The translations under genes were made by a program, and so were the position numbers. Shown one piece after another: positions 16,408 to 24,699 of a stretch of DNA of 64,000 nt. The stretch lies in the NCBI RefSeq assembly GCF_000374445.1, contig NZ_KB894426.1:1-64000 (forward strand), given 5' to 3'. Each line of letters opens with the position of its first letter. Position 1 is the stretch's first letter. Source of the DNA: Actinokineospora enzanensis DSM 44649. GTDB lineage: Bacteria; Actinomycetota; Actinomycetes; Mycobacteriales; Pseudonocardiaceae. The notes below the pieces were generated by a model. That model did no database searches. It saw only the letters and a program-made list of their open reading frames with translations, and was not told the origin of the DNA.

Positions 16408-17904
16408 ATGTCCGCTTCGGATATTGAGACCACGATCGACGCCACCCCGGATCCGAGCGCGCGGGCCACCGTGCCGCCGACCGGGCGGCCCGGGGTCTCG
16501 CGCAAGACGCTCTGGCTGGTCGCCAGCTTCGCCATGGTGTGCCTGATCTGGGGGTCGACCTGGATCGCCATCAAGATCGCGGTCACCGACCTGCCGCCGA
16601 TGACCGCCTCCGGGCTCCGGTTCGTGGTCGCCGCGCCGGTGTTCATCATCGCCTGCCGCTCGATGCGCAAGCCGCTGGCCTACCCGCGCGGGCTCGGCTG
16701 GTTCTTCGTGTTCATCTTCGCCTGCTACTTCGCCATCCCGTTCTTCCTCTACAACTACGGCGAGCAGTACATCTCGTCCGGCCTGACCGCCATCTGCTTC
16801 TCGTCGGTTGCGGTGATGATGGTGGTGTTCAGCGTGCCGATCCTGCGCACGCGCATCACCCCGACGCAGTTCCTGGCCGTGCTGGTCGCGTTCACCGCGC
16901 TGGGCCTGCTGATCGTGCACTCGCAGGGCGTCGGGGTGGGCAGCGGCTGGGGCGTGGCCGCGGTGCTGTCCGCCGCGGTGATGCACGCGCTGTCCTACAT
17001 CATGATCAAGAAGTACGGCGGCGGCATGCACTCGCTGACCCTCAACACCATGCCGATGGCGGTGGCGGGCGTGCTGCTCACCGGGCTGGGCCTGCTGGTG
17101 GAGCGGCCCGGCGCGGAGGCGTTCACCGCCGCGAGCGTGGGCGCCACGCTCTACCTTGGCGTGGTCGCCTCGGTCATCGGGTTCGCGGTGTACTTCTGGC
17201 TGGTGCAGCGGATCGACACGGTGACGGTGTCGTTCGTGTTCGTGCTGTTCCCGATCGTGGCGCAGATCCTCGGCGTGTTCCTGGAGGACACCGCGTTCGA
17301 CCTGCTGGACACGCTGCTCACGGTGGTCATCCTGGGCTCGTTCGCGATCACCCAGTGGGGGCAGCGGCGGACCCGCAGGCTCACCGCCGAGGCGTCCGCG
17401 CCCGCCGCGCTGGACGCGGACGGCCTGCCCACCGAGGCCGCGCTGGCCGCGATCTACGAGCACGCCCGGCGCGCGTACCCGGCCGAGGCGTGCGGGTTCG
17501 TCCGCGCGGGCGACGTGCGCGAGTGCGTCAACACGATCGACGAGCTGTCGCACAGCCGACCGGAGGACTTCACCCGCACCAGCCGCACCGGCTACGCGTT
17601 CGGCGTCGCCGACCTGCGCGAGCTGGCCGACTCGTTCGACGGCGACGACCCGGTCCGGGTCGTCTACCACTCGCACCCCGACGTGGGCGCGTACTTCAGC
17701 GACGAGGACCACCGGAACGCGGTGTTCGAGGGGGCGGCGGTGTACCCGGTGCGCCACCTGGTCGTCGACGCCACCGCCGACGGCGCGCGCGGTGCGCGAC
17801 TTTTCGACTTCTCCGAGACGGAGGGCCGTTACGTGGAATCGGCAGTGTTCGGCGAGCCGCGCGACCGGGTGCCGCGGCCGGAGACCACCGGGGAGCGGGC
17901 ATGA
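16408..17904 (+). CDS. EamA-type exporter fused to a JAMM metalloprotease domain
   Basis: 498 aa. Residues 30-325 carry about ten membrane segments with the EamA/DMT pattern (MVCLIWGSTWIAIKIAV near 45). Residues about 345-485 form a cytoplasmic JAMM (MPN+) domain with Glu360 in PAEACGF and HSHPDVGAYFSDED at 421-434, a perfect HSH-x7-S-x2-D zinc motif. There is no ATG, GTG or TTG in frame between the last membrane segment and the JAMM domain, so this is a true fusion. EamA exports cysteine and O-acetylserine in E. coli. Bacterial JAMM enzymes such as mycobacterial Mec+ release amino acids from carrier-protein C-termini. The start at 16408 follows TGGAGA. The TGA overlaps the CysM-like ATG. Confidence 0.85.
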   Translation: MSASDIETTIDATPDPSARATVPPTGRPGVSRKTLWLVASFAMVCLIWGSTWIAIKIAVTDLPPMTASGLRFVVAAPVFIIACRSMRKPLAYPRGLGWFFVFIFACYFAIPFFLYNYGEQYISSGLTAICFSSVAVMMVVFSVPILRTRITPTQFLAVLVAFTALGLLIVHSQGVGVGSGWGVAAVLSAAVMHALSYIMIKKYGGGMHSLTLNTMPMAVAGVLLTGLGLLVERPGAEAFTAASVGATLYLGVVASVIGFAVYFWLVQRIDTVTVSFVFVLFPIVAQILGVFLEDTAFDLLDTLLTVVILGSFAITQWGQRRTRRLTAEASAPAALDADGLPTEAALAAIYEHARRAYPAEACGFVRAGDVRECVNTIDELSHSRPEDFTRTSRTGYAFGVADLRELADSFDGDDPVRVVYHSHPDVGAYFSDEDHRNAVFEGAAVYPVRHLVVDATADGARGARLFDFSETEGRYVESAVFGEPRDRVPRPETTGERA

Positions 17905-18875
17905 CGGCCCGGGTCGCCGACTCCATCCTGGACGCCATCGGCGGCACCCCGCTGGTGCGCTTCGGCAGGCTCGAACCGGACCTGGGCCGCGAGCTGCTGG
18001 TCAAGGTCGAGTCCGTCAACCCGGGCGGCAGCCACAAGGTGCGCATCGCGCTGGGCATGATCCTGGCGGCCGAGCGGGACGGCGAGCTGACCCGCGGCAG
18101 CGGCCAGACCATCATCGAGTCGACCGGCGGCAACACCGGGATCGGCCTGGCGATGGCGTCCGCGCTGCTGGGCTATCGGCTGGTACTGGTCATCCCGGAC
18201 AACTACAGCCCAAGCAAGCAACGACTGCTGCAGGGCTACGGCGCGCGCGTCGTACTGTCCGACCACCGGTTGGGGAACAACTCGCACGCGGAACTGGCGC
18301 TGCGCATGCTGTTCGACAACCCGGACTGGGTGATGCTCAACCAGCAGGCGAACCCGGCGAACCCGGCGGCGCACGAGTCGGCCACCGCGCTGGAGATCCT
18401 GTCCAGTCTGGATGGTCGGGTGCCGGACGCGATGGTGGCCGGGGTCGGCACCGGCGGGCACCTCACCGGTGTCGGTCGCGTGCTCCGGCAGCACAATCCG
18501 GACATGCGGATCGTCGCGGTGCTGCCGGAGGGGTGTTCGTTGCGGGAGAACAGGTTCGTCACGCACGGGATCCAGGGCCTGGCGGTCGGGCTGGTGCCCG
18601 CCGTGCTGGACCTGGACCTGGTCGACGACGAGATCACCGTCTCCTACGACGAAGCGGTGGCGATGCTGCCGCGGGTGATGCGCACCGAGGGCCTGGCCGT
18701 GGGGATCTCGTCCGCGGCCAACCTCGTCGCGGCCACCCGCCTGGCGCCGGGGCTGCCGACCGGCGCCTGTATACTGACCTTCGCTTACGACGGCGTGCTG
18801 GACTATCTGGACGCACTGCCCGCGCCTGCCTCCCCTCCAGTGGACGCTGTCCCATCCCAAGGCGTTGGAGGTTGA
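17901..18875 (+). CDS. CysM/OASS-like PLP beta-replacement enzyme
   Basis: 324 aa, fold-type II. VNPGGSHKVRIA holds the PLP lysine (Lys46), IIESTGGNTGIGLAMA at 71-86 is the asparagine loop (usually TSGNTG; here STGGNTG), and GVGTGGHLTGVGR is the phosphate-binding glycine loop. Relatives replace the acetyl or phosphate of an activated serine with a nucleophile, making cysteine or other beta-substituted alanines such as diaminopropionate. The altered asparagine loop suggests a changed acceptor or nucleophile (inference). It is coupled to the EamA-JAMM gene by an ATGA overlap and is 2 bp before the AlaX-like gene. Confidence 0.85.
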   Translation: MTARVADSILDAIGGTPLVRFGRLEPDLGRELLVKVESVNPGGSHKVRIALGMILAAERDGELTRGSGQTIIESTGGNTGIGLAMASALLGYRLVLVIPDNYSPSKQRLLQGYGARVVLSDHRLGNNSHAELALRMLFDNPDWVMLNQQANPANPAAHESATALEILSSLDGRVPDAMVAGVGTGGHLTGVGRVLRQHNPDMRIVAVLPEGCSLRENRFVTHGIQGLAVGLVPAVLDLDLVDDEITVSYDEAVAMLPRVMRTEGLAVGISSAANLVAATRLAPGLPTGACILTFAYDGVLDYLDALPAPASPPVDAVPSQGVGG

Positions 18876-18877
18876 CG

Positions 18878-19588
18878 TTGGTCGCGAAGCACTACATCGA
18901 CGAGCCGTACCGGGGCGAGTGCGAGGCGCGGGTCACCGAGGTACGCGGCGGTCAGGTCTTCCTCAGCGACACCGTGTTCTACCCGGAGGGCGGCGGGCAG
19001 GTCGGCGACACCGGCTGGGTCGGCGAGTCGCGGATAGTCGACACGCAGAAGGTCGGCGGCACCCCGTTCGCGCACCCGGAGTTCCCGGACCTGATCATGA
19101 TCAACGGCGATGTCGGGCACCGGCTGGCCGAGGACACCGCGGTGCCGACCGTGGGCGCCGAGGTGCCGGTGCGCATCGACTGGGAGCGGCGACTGCGCAA
19201 CATGCGCCACCACTCGGCCGCGCACCTGGGGTTCTGGTTCGCCACCACCGCCCGCCCCGACCTCTACACCAAGGGCGCGCGGATCGACGGCAGCACGGCC
19301 AGGTTCGACTTCCACACCCGCGAGCGGCTCACCGCCGAGGAGGTCGCGGAGTGGGAGGAGCGGGCCAACGAGGTGATCGCCAAGGACCTGGAGATCCACA
19401 CCGTGCCGGTGGACGGCGAGCACGAGGCCCGGGTCTGGCACAGCGGCGACATGGTGATCCCGTGCGGCGGCACGCACGTGCGCTCCACCGGCGAGATCGG
19501 CCGGGTGAAGCTGCGCCGCAAGCGGCAGGGCAACCAGCTGGAGCGGCTGTACATCACGATCGTGGAGCTGATGGACGGGGATAACTGA
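18878..19588 (+). CDS. AlaX-like alanyl-tRNA editing protein
   Basis: 236 aa. YPEGGGQVGDTG at 35-46 is the conserved AlaRS-editing/AlaX N-terminal motif. HHSAAH at 111-116 and CGGTH at 196-200 supply the zinc ligands (His112, His116, Cys196, His200). Freestanding AlaX proteins hydrolyse wrongly charged Ser- or Gly-tRNA(Ala). Its place as last gene of this operon suggests either control of an aminoacyl-tRNA used by the LanB-like enzyme or protection from an alanine/serine/cysteine analogue made here (inference). Start is TTG 18878 with GGAGG six bases upstream; homology begins at once. A strong hairpin follows. Confidence 0.85.
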   Translation: MVAKHYIDEPYRGECEARVTEVRGGQVFLSDTVFYPEGGGQVGDTGWVGESRIVDTQKVGGTPFAHPEFPDLIMINGDVGHRLAEDTAVPTVGAEVPVRIDWERRLRNMRHHSAAHLGFWFATTARPDLYTKGARIDGSTARFDFHTRERLTAEEVAEWEERANEVIAKDLEIHTVPVDGEHEARVWHSGDMVIPCGGTHVRSTGEIGRVKLRRKRQGNQLERLYITIVELMDGDN

Positions 19589-19615
19589 GAGAATCCCGCT
19601 TTTCCGCGGTGAATC

Positions 19616-19647
19616 GAATGGGCGGTCCCGGGCGGGATCGCCCATTC
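19616..19647 (+). terminator. Hairpin terminator after the AlaX-like gene
   Basis: GAATGGGCG at 19616-19624 pairs with CGCCCATTC at 19639-19647, and the inner TCCCG/CGGGA extends the stem to about 15 bp with one G-T pair and a tiny loop. No U-tract follows, which is usual in actinomycetes. It separates the AlaX gene from the second ATP-grasp gene. Confidence 0.7.
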
Positions 19648-19845
19648 GTGTCTTGTGCCGGCGGACTATCGTTGTGTGCCATGGCTTTCCGTACCGAACG
19701 CGCGCGGCCGGGCGCCACTCCCGGGGCGGTCACGATCCGCCCGCGCGCCACCGCCACCCGACGGCGTCCGGCCGCGCCGCGGCCGTGACCCGGTCGGGCG
19801 CCCGGCAGGCGACATCGTGATGGTCACACGAAAGGCACTCCGCCC

Positions 19846-21351
19846 ATGACTCATCCCTCCCCCGAGGCGTTTCCCACCCGCGTGTGCGTGCAGAGCCGGG
19901 AATGCAGTCCCGGCATCCTGGAACGGCTCGCGGGTTCGTCGCTGTTCCCGGAACGACCGATCGGGGCGGCGATCGTCTCCGCCCTGCACCGGCCCGGCGG
20001 CTCGGTCGTCTGCCTCAGCGCGCCCGCGTTGGCCGACGCCGAGGAGCAGGTCGGCTACTACCTGCGCCTCGGCGGCGCCACCACACCGCACCGGGACGAC
20101 CCGCGGCCGCCGCGCTCGCGGGTCACCCTGCTCTCGCTCGACGACCTGTCCTTCCGCTGGCTGAGCCAGAAGCTGCTCGACCCCGACCGGGCCGAGGCCG
20201 CCGCCGTGCGGGCCGAGCTGGCCGCGCTGGTCGAGGCCGAGCGGACGGCCGGGCGGGGGGTGCTGCTGTGCCAGTTCGAGCCGTCCGAGCCGCTGGAGCG
20301 GTTGGCGGACTCGCTGGGGATCCCGCTCGACCAGGCGCCGTCGTGGACCATCCCGATGGGCACCAAGACCGCGGGCAGGCAGCTGTTCCAGCGGCTGGGC
20401 ATCCCGGTGGCGGCGGGCACCCCGCTCGTGCACTCGCTGGAGGAGCTGGCCGCGGAGCTGGCGGGCCTGGTACGCGCGGGTCACCGGCGGTTCGTCCTCA
20501 AGCTGGACAGCACCGCCTACGGCGCGGGCATGGGCAACGCGTTCTTCACCGTCGACGACGCCCGCGCGGCCGCCGACGACCTGCCCGCGGCCATCCTCGC
20601 CGCGCTGCCCGAGGCCCAGGTGATGGACCCGAAGCTGGGCTGGCCGGGTTTCGTGGCCGGGGTGCCGGTGGCGGGGGTGCTGGCGGAGGAGCTGCTCGTC
20701 GACGACAACGACAACGTGCGCAGCCCCAGTGTCCAGGGGCGGCTCGGCCCGGCCGGGGCGGTGATCGTGTCGACGCACGAGCAGGTGCTGGCGGCCAACC
20801 GACAGACCTACACCGGCAGTGCCTTCCCCGCGTCCTCGGAGTACCGGGCGCGGATCGTCGAATACACCGAGCGGGTCGGCGCGCACCTGCTCGCCGAGGG
20901 CATCGACGTCGGCGACTACGGGGTCGACTTCATCGTCATCGACCGGGACGGGCGGCAGCACATCCACGGTTGCGAGCTGAACCTGCGGGCGACCGGGACC
21001 CGACACGGGTTCGACATGGTCACCACCCTGCTCGGCGTCCGGCCGGACGCGACGGGCGAACTGCGGGTGGACGGGTCGCCCCGGGTGTACGTGGCCTCGG
21101 ACGGCATCACCGATCCCCGCTACGTCGGCATCCGGCCCGCGGCGCTCATCGACGCGATCGAGCACTCGCCCCTGCACTACGACCCGGTCCGCCGCGAGGG
21201 CGTGGTGCTGCACCTGCTGAGCGCCCTGCCGGAGTACGGGAAGTTCGGCGCGGTCTGCGTCGCCGAGACGACGGAGGGCGCCGCCCGGATGCTGGCGGAG
21301 CTGGAGCTGTTGGCACTGCGGGTGGCCGACCAGGCACACCTGCCGCTGTAG
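19846..21351 (+). CDS. PGM1-type ATP-grasp peptide ligase (copy 2)
   Basis: 501 aa with the layout of the ligase at 3736. The pre-ATP-grasp part includes EEQVGYYLRLGG (compare LEYYLRDASG), the ATP-grasp core has DYGVDFIVIDRDG and CELNLRATGTRH, and the PGM1-like C-terminal domain has GVVLHLLSALPEYGKF. PGM1 in pheganomycin biosynthesis joins a non-ribosomal amino acid to ribosomally made peptides. Copy 2 is 40-45 residues longer, mainly in the first 200 residues, so the two probably differ in acyl donor. A hairpin at 19616 separates it from the upstream operon, so it may have its own promoter in 19648-19845, where I see no clear match. A weak GAAAGG lies about 10 bases before the ATG. Confidence 0.8.
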   Translation: MTHPSPEAFPTRVCVQSRECSPGILERLAGSSLFPERPIGAAIVSALHRPGGSVVCLSAPALADAEEQVGYYLRLGGATTPHRDDPRPPRSRVTLLSLDDLSFRWLSQKLLDPDRAEAAAVRAELAALVEAERTAGRGVLLCQFEPSEPLERLADSLGIPLDQAPSWTIPMGTKTAGRQLFQRLGIPVAAGTPLVHSLEELAAELAGLVRAGHRRFVLKLDSTAYGAGMGNAFFTVDDARAAADDLPAAILAALPEAQVMDPKLGWPGFVAGVPVAGVLAEELLVDDNDNVRSPSVQGRLGPAGAVIVSTHEQVLAANRQTYTGSAFPASSEYRARIVEYTERVGAHLLAEGIDVGDYGVDFIVIDRDGRQHIHGCELNLRATGTRHGFDMVTTLLGVRPDATGELRVDGSPRVYVASDGITDPRYVGIRPAALIDAIEHSPLHYDPVRREGVVLHLLSALPEYGKFGAVCVAETTEGAARMLAELELLALRVADQAHLPL

Positions 21352-21368
21352 ATATCGCCCCGGATATA

Positions 21369-21401
21369 GCGATGCCCCGTCGGAGTCGGCGGGGCCATCG
21401 C
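21369..21401 (+). terminator. Hairpin terminator after ligase copy 2
   Basis: GCGATGCCCCG (21369-21379) pairs with CGGGGCCATCGC (21390-21401), with one bulged base and a 10-base loop. It lies 17 bp after the stop and marks the right end of the biosynthetic locus. Confidence 0.65.
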
Positions 21402-21742
21402 TGCCGTGGGCTCTTGCGATCAGCGGATACGGACGACCCCGGTGCACCCGTCAGGGAGGCAACGGCTACACCGGGGCCCGACCGGACGCCTCGACCGAAG
21501 GGGGTGTGCCGCGCGTCCCGTCCCAACAGTGCCCCGCGCGCGTCCGGACTGGACAGTGACCAACGTCCCGTGTCGACAGAGCCCGAAGACGCTCGTCGCG
21601 GCGGTTCACTCCACACTCCCCTGGACATACCGAGTCACGGCGTCGACAAGCCTGCGCGGAGTGACCGTCCCCGGGCCGAAACCGATCCGCAACACAGCAT
21701 GCGGAGTCCCACCAACCGCCTGCCCCGCCGTCGTCGTCGTGC
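21402..21742. other. Intergenic, no gene seen
   Basis: Between the terminator and the end of the HdeD-like gene I find no reading frame with a plausible start and no repeat or RNA gene. Confidence 0.5.
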
Positions 21743-22276
21743 TCAGCCGGTTCCCGCGGAGTCGCGGTTTCGCGACACATACGTGAGAGCCAGCAGCATC
21801 ACGCCATGCAGGATCGCGTACAAACCGATGAGGAAGGCGATCGCGGCGACACCCGCGCCCGGTCGGGCCAGGACGAGGATGCCGAACAGGACGCCGAAGG
21901 CGCCGGAGAGGAAGACCAGCCAGGCCGCCCGGTGCTCGCGCAGGGCGCGGGAGGCGAAGCCCAGCTGGCCGAGGCCGGACACGATCGACCAGATCGCCGG
22001 CACGATCACCAGCACCAGGACCGTCGCATCCGGCCACGACAACGTCAGCAGTCCCGTGACGATCAGCACGACCGCCTCCCACAGGTACGGCCCGCGCGCG
22101 CCACTCCGGCTCGCCGCAACGGCCGCCACGACGCCGCCGACCACCGCGTAGACGCCGAAGACGATGGCGAGGCCGAGCAGGGTGAGGCCCGGTAGGGCGA
22201 TCGCGAGCAGACCGAACAGCAACGCCAGGACACCCCGCGTCGCCGTCGACCACCGGGGACCGGTGTACACCACCAT
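21743..22276 (-). CDS. HdeD/DUF308-family membrane protein
   Basis: 177 aa with six hydrophobic segments in three pairs, typical of HdeD/DUF308. LALLFGLLAIALPGLTLLGL at the first pair and FGVLFGILVLARPGAG at the third show the repeated F-G-x-x-x-G-I...P pattern. The family is linked to acid resistance in enterobacteria; its role here is unknown. The ATG at 22276 has GGGAGGAACG directly upstream, which rules out the earlier ATG at 22315. Confidence 0.8.
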   Translation of the reverse strand: MVVYTGPRWSTATRGVLALLFGLLAIALPGLTLLGLAIVFGVYAVVGGVVAAVAASRSGARGPYLWEAVVLIVTGLLTLSWPDATVLVLVIVPAIWSIVSGLGQLGFASRALREHRAAWLVFLSGAFGVLFGILVLARPGAGVAAIAFLIGLYAILHGVMLLALTYVSRNRDSAGTG

Positions 22277-22351
22277 CGTTCCTCCCTCGCTCGGCTCACC
22301 ACCATTGTCCCGCATCCGAGCGCGGCCAGCACCCCATTACTCCACTGTGGA

Positions 22352-22897
22352 CTATTCCATCGGATGTCGGAGCGCGCCGAGGGCGGCGGCGAGGAGATAT
22401 GGGCGCATCTCGTCGCGAGCCGATTCGGGGACGCGTTGCGGGAGGGTGGTGAGGATGCCGAGGGCGGCGGTGGCGCGGAGCCGATCGCCCTCGCTGTCGC
22501 CCGGTGCGATGAGGGCGGCGAGTCGGTGCAGGCCCGCGGCGGCATGCTGCGCGGTGTCCAGGGTGCGCAGGGTCGCGATGCTGCTCTCCAGGACCGTCAT
22601 CAGACCGCCGTGTTCGGTGACGATGTCGAGGTAGCGCTCCAACAGGCGCCTGCCGCGAGCCGGGGACGGCGGCTCCGCCTCGGCCGAGTCGACCAGTTTG
22701 TCGACCTCGGTGTAGACCGTGTTCGCGATCGCGGTCAGGATCTCCTGCTTGTTGCGGAAGTAGTAGTACAGCGCGGCGCTGGTGATGCCGAGCCGGTTCG
22801 CGAGCTCGCGGATGGACGCCTTGTCGTAGCCGACCTCGGCGAACAACCCGACCGCGACGTCGAGGATGCGTTCCCGGGTTCCGACGGTGGGGGGCAT
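22352..22897 (-). CDS. TetR-family regulator of the divergent MFS exporter
   Basis: 181 aa. The N-terminal HTH is canonical: TRERILDVAVGLFAEVGYD then LGITSAALYYYFRNKQEIL. The C-terminal half is helical and ligand-binding. It is divergent from the MFS gene, and the 79-bp gap carries two copies of an 18-bp palindrome, so it probably represses both genes until a drug binds (inference from the common TetR/MFS arrangement). Confidence 0.9.
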   Translation of the reverse strand: MPPTVGTRERILDVAVGLFAEVGYDKASIRELANRLGITSAALYYYFRNKQEILTAIANTVYTEVDKLVDSAEAEPPSPARGRRLLERYLDIVTEHGGLMTVLESSIATLRTLDTAQHAAAGLHRLAALIAPGDSEGDRLRATAALGILTTLPQRVPESARDEMRPYLLAAALGALRHPME

Positions 22898-22906
22898 GAC
22901 GTCTCC

Positions 22907-22937
22907 TTGACTTATCGATCGATCAGTAGGCTAGCAT
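22907..22937 (+). promoter_or_regulatory. Putative MFS promoter
   Basis: TTGACT at 22907-22912 and TAGCAT at 22932-22937 are 19 bp apart. The -35 box overlaps the first TetR operator, consistent with repression by steric block. Spacing is slightly long. Confidence 0.35.
22910..22927. promoter_or_regulatory. TetR operator 1
   Basis: ACTTATCGATCGATCAGT is an almost perfect palindrome (only the fourth base of each arm breaks symmetry). The same site recurs at 22946 with one change. Confidence 0.75.
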
Positions 22938-22945
22938 GACGCTGC

Positions 22946-22963
22946 ACTTATCGAGCGATCAGT
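22946..22963. promoter_or_regulatory. TetR operator 2
   Basis: ACTTATCGAGCGATCAGT repeats operator 1 with one base changed at the centre, 36 bp away, and ends three bases before the GGAG ribosome site of the MFS gene. Confidence 0.75.
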
Positions 22964-22976
22964 AAGGAGAGTGGGC

Positions 22977-24428
22977 ATGGTCACCACGGAAATCGCCAGG
23001 GGGCGGTTCGCGGTCATCTTCTGCTCGTTGCTGTTGGGCATGTTCGTGTCCGCGATCGACCAGATGGTGGTCACGACGCTGTCGTTGTCGATCGTCCGCG
23101 ACCTGGCGGGCGGGGACGCCGCAGGTCAGGCCGGGTGGCTGGTCACCACCTACCTGCTCGCCTCGACCGCAGCCATGCCGTTGGCAGGCAAGCTGTCCGA
23201 CCTCTACGGCCGCAAAGCCGTCTACCTGGGCGCGATGTCCCTGTTCGCGCTCGGCTCCCTGGGCGCCGCGCTGTCCCGGGACATGACCATGCTCGCGATC
23301 ACCCGGGGCGTGCAGGGCCTCGGCGGCGGGGCACTGGTCAGTGCGACCTTCGCGGTGCTGGCCGACCTGGTCACCCCGCGCGAGCGCGGCAAGTACCAGG
23401 GCGGGTTCGGCGCGGTGTTCGCCTCGTCCAGCCTGCTCGGCCCGGTGATCGGCGGCTTCTTCGCCGACGGCGGCACGGTCCTGGGCGTCCCGCTCGACTG
23501 GCACGCGGTGTTCGCCCTGAACATCCCGCTCGGCGTGCTCGCGATCATCGTCAATGCCCTGCTACTGCCCAAGTCGCCACGCAGACGCGCGCCCAGGCTC
23601 GACCTGCTCGGCGCTGTCCTCCTGGTCGCCGGGGTGTCCGCCGGTCTGCTGGCGCTCCAGCGGGACGGTTCGTGGCAGCTCGGTGTGGCGGCGGTGGTCG
23701 TGCTGGTCGGGTTCGTACTGTGGGAAAAGCGGGCCGCGGAGCCGATCCTGCCGATCCGCCTGTTCCGCGCGCGGACGTTCGGCATGCTCAACCTGGGCAG
23801 CCTGCTGCTGGGCGCCGCGATCACCGGCGTGCTGGTGTACCTGACGGTCTACGTGCAGCTCGCCCAGCACGTGACGCCGACGCAGGCCGGGTTGAGCCTG
23901 TTGCCGCTGTCGCTGGGGATGGTCGGGTCGTCGACGGTCACCGGCATGCTGGCGAGCAGGCTCGGCCGGTTCCGGGTGTTCATCCTCGCAGGCGCGCCGC
24001 TGCTGGCCGTGGGCGGCGTGCTGCTGTCGACGCTGACCGCGGACAGCTCGATCTGGCTGGTGCGGGTGTACGCGCTGGTGGTGGGGATCGGGTCGGGGTT
24101 GATGCAGCAGATGTTCGTCCTCGGCATCCAGAACGACGCCGCCGACCAGGACATGGGCGTGGCGACCGCGTCGAGCACCTTCTTCCGCACCCTCGGCGGC
24201 TCCCTGGGCGGTTCGGTCTTCGGTGCCCTGCTCACCGCGCAGCTGACCACGTCGGGCGGCGCGCCGACACCCGCGGCCTATGTCACGGCGATGGAACCGG
24301 TGTTCCTGACCGTGTCGGCGGTCGCCGTGGTGATCTTCCTGAGCACGCTCCCGGTGCCGGACCGCGAGCTCCGCGACCTCGACGAGGAGAAGCTGGCGCT
24401 GGCCGAGCTCGGGGTGATGGAGGACTGA
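22977..24428 (+). CDS. MFS drug exporter, DHA2 (EmrB/QacA) type, 14 TM
   Basis: 483 aa with about 14 hydrophobic segments. Motif A is GKLSDLYGRKAVYLGAM near residue 70, and GAVFASSSLLGPVIGGFF is the motif C-like antiporter signature. MVVTTLSLSIVRDLA is the D1-type N-terminal motif of DHA2 transporters. These proton antiporters expel lipophilic drugs. ATG 22977 has AAGGAG eight bases upstream; an upstream GTG at 22971 lies inside the spacing. Control is by the divergent TetR through two operators. Confidence 0.9.
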   Translation: MVTTEIARGRFAVIFCSLLLGMFVSAIDQMVVTTLSLSIVRDLAGGDAAGQAGWLVTTYLLASTAAMPLAGKLSDLYGRKAVYLGAMSLFALGSLGAALSRDMTMLAITRGVQGLGGGALVSATFAVLADLVTPRERGKYQGGFGAVFASSSLLGPVIGGFFADGGTVLGVPLDWHAVFALNIPLGVLAIIVNALLLPKSPRRRAPRLDLLGAVLLVAGVSAGLLALQRDGSWQLGVAAVVVLVGFVLWEKRAAEPILPIRLFRARTFGMLNLGSLLLGAAITGVLVYLTVYVQLAQHVTPTQAGLSLLPLSLGMVGSSTVTGMLASRLGRFRVFILAGAPLLAVGGVLLSTLTADSSIWLVRVYALVVGIGSGLMQQMFVLGIQNDAADQDMGVATASSTFFRTLGGSLGGSVFGALLTAQLTTSGGAPTPAAYVTAMEPVFLTVSAVAVVIFLSTLPVPDRELRDLDEEKLALAELGVMED

Positions 24429-24699
24429 CCGCCATGCCGATCGGATCAACCACGCCGCAGGTCGCCGGGACGGGGGCAGATCGGGGGCGGCTCGGCTCGA
24501 TGTCCCGTGTGGACAGTCAGGTCCTGGTGCGGACCAGCAGGTCCGCACCGAACGGGTCACGGGTCCCGACCGCCCACGTTCCTCGCCCGATCGGCCGACG
24601 ATCATCGACCGGCGGGCAGGAAGCGCTGTTCGCGCGGCGGTATCGCCGGTGTGCCCCGCCCTGGTTGGCTCCGCACACCGAACGACCCTGGAGGAGACG

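Noticed and set aside
16408..17904. Two separate genes (EamA and JAMM) joined by an annotation error
   Set aside because: The frame is continuous with no start codon between the domains and no frameshift signature, so I keep one fusion gene.
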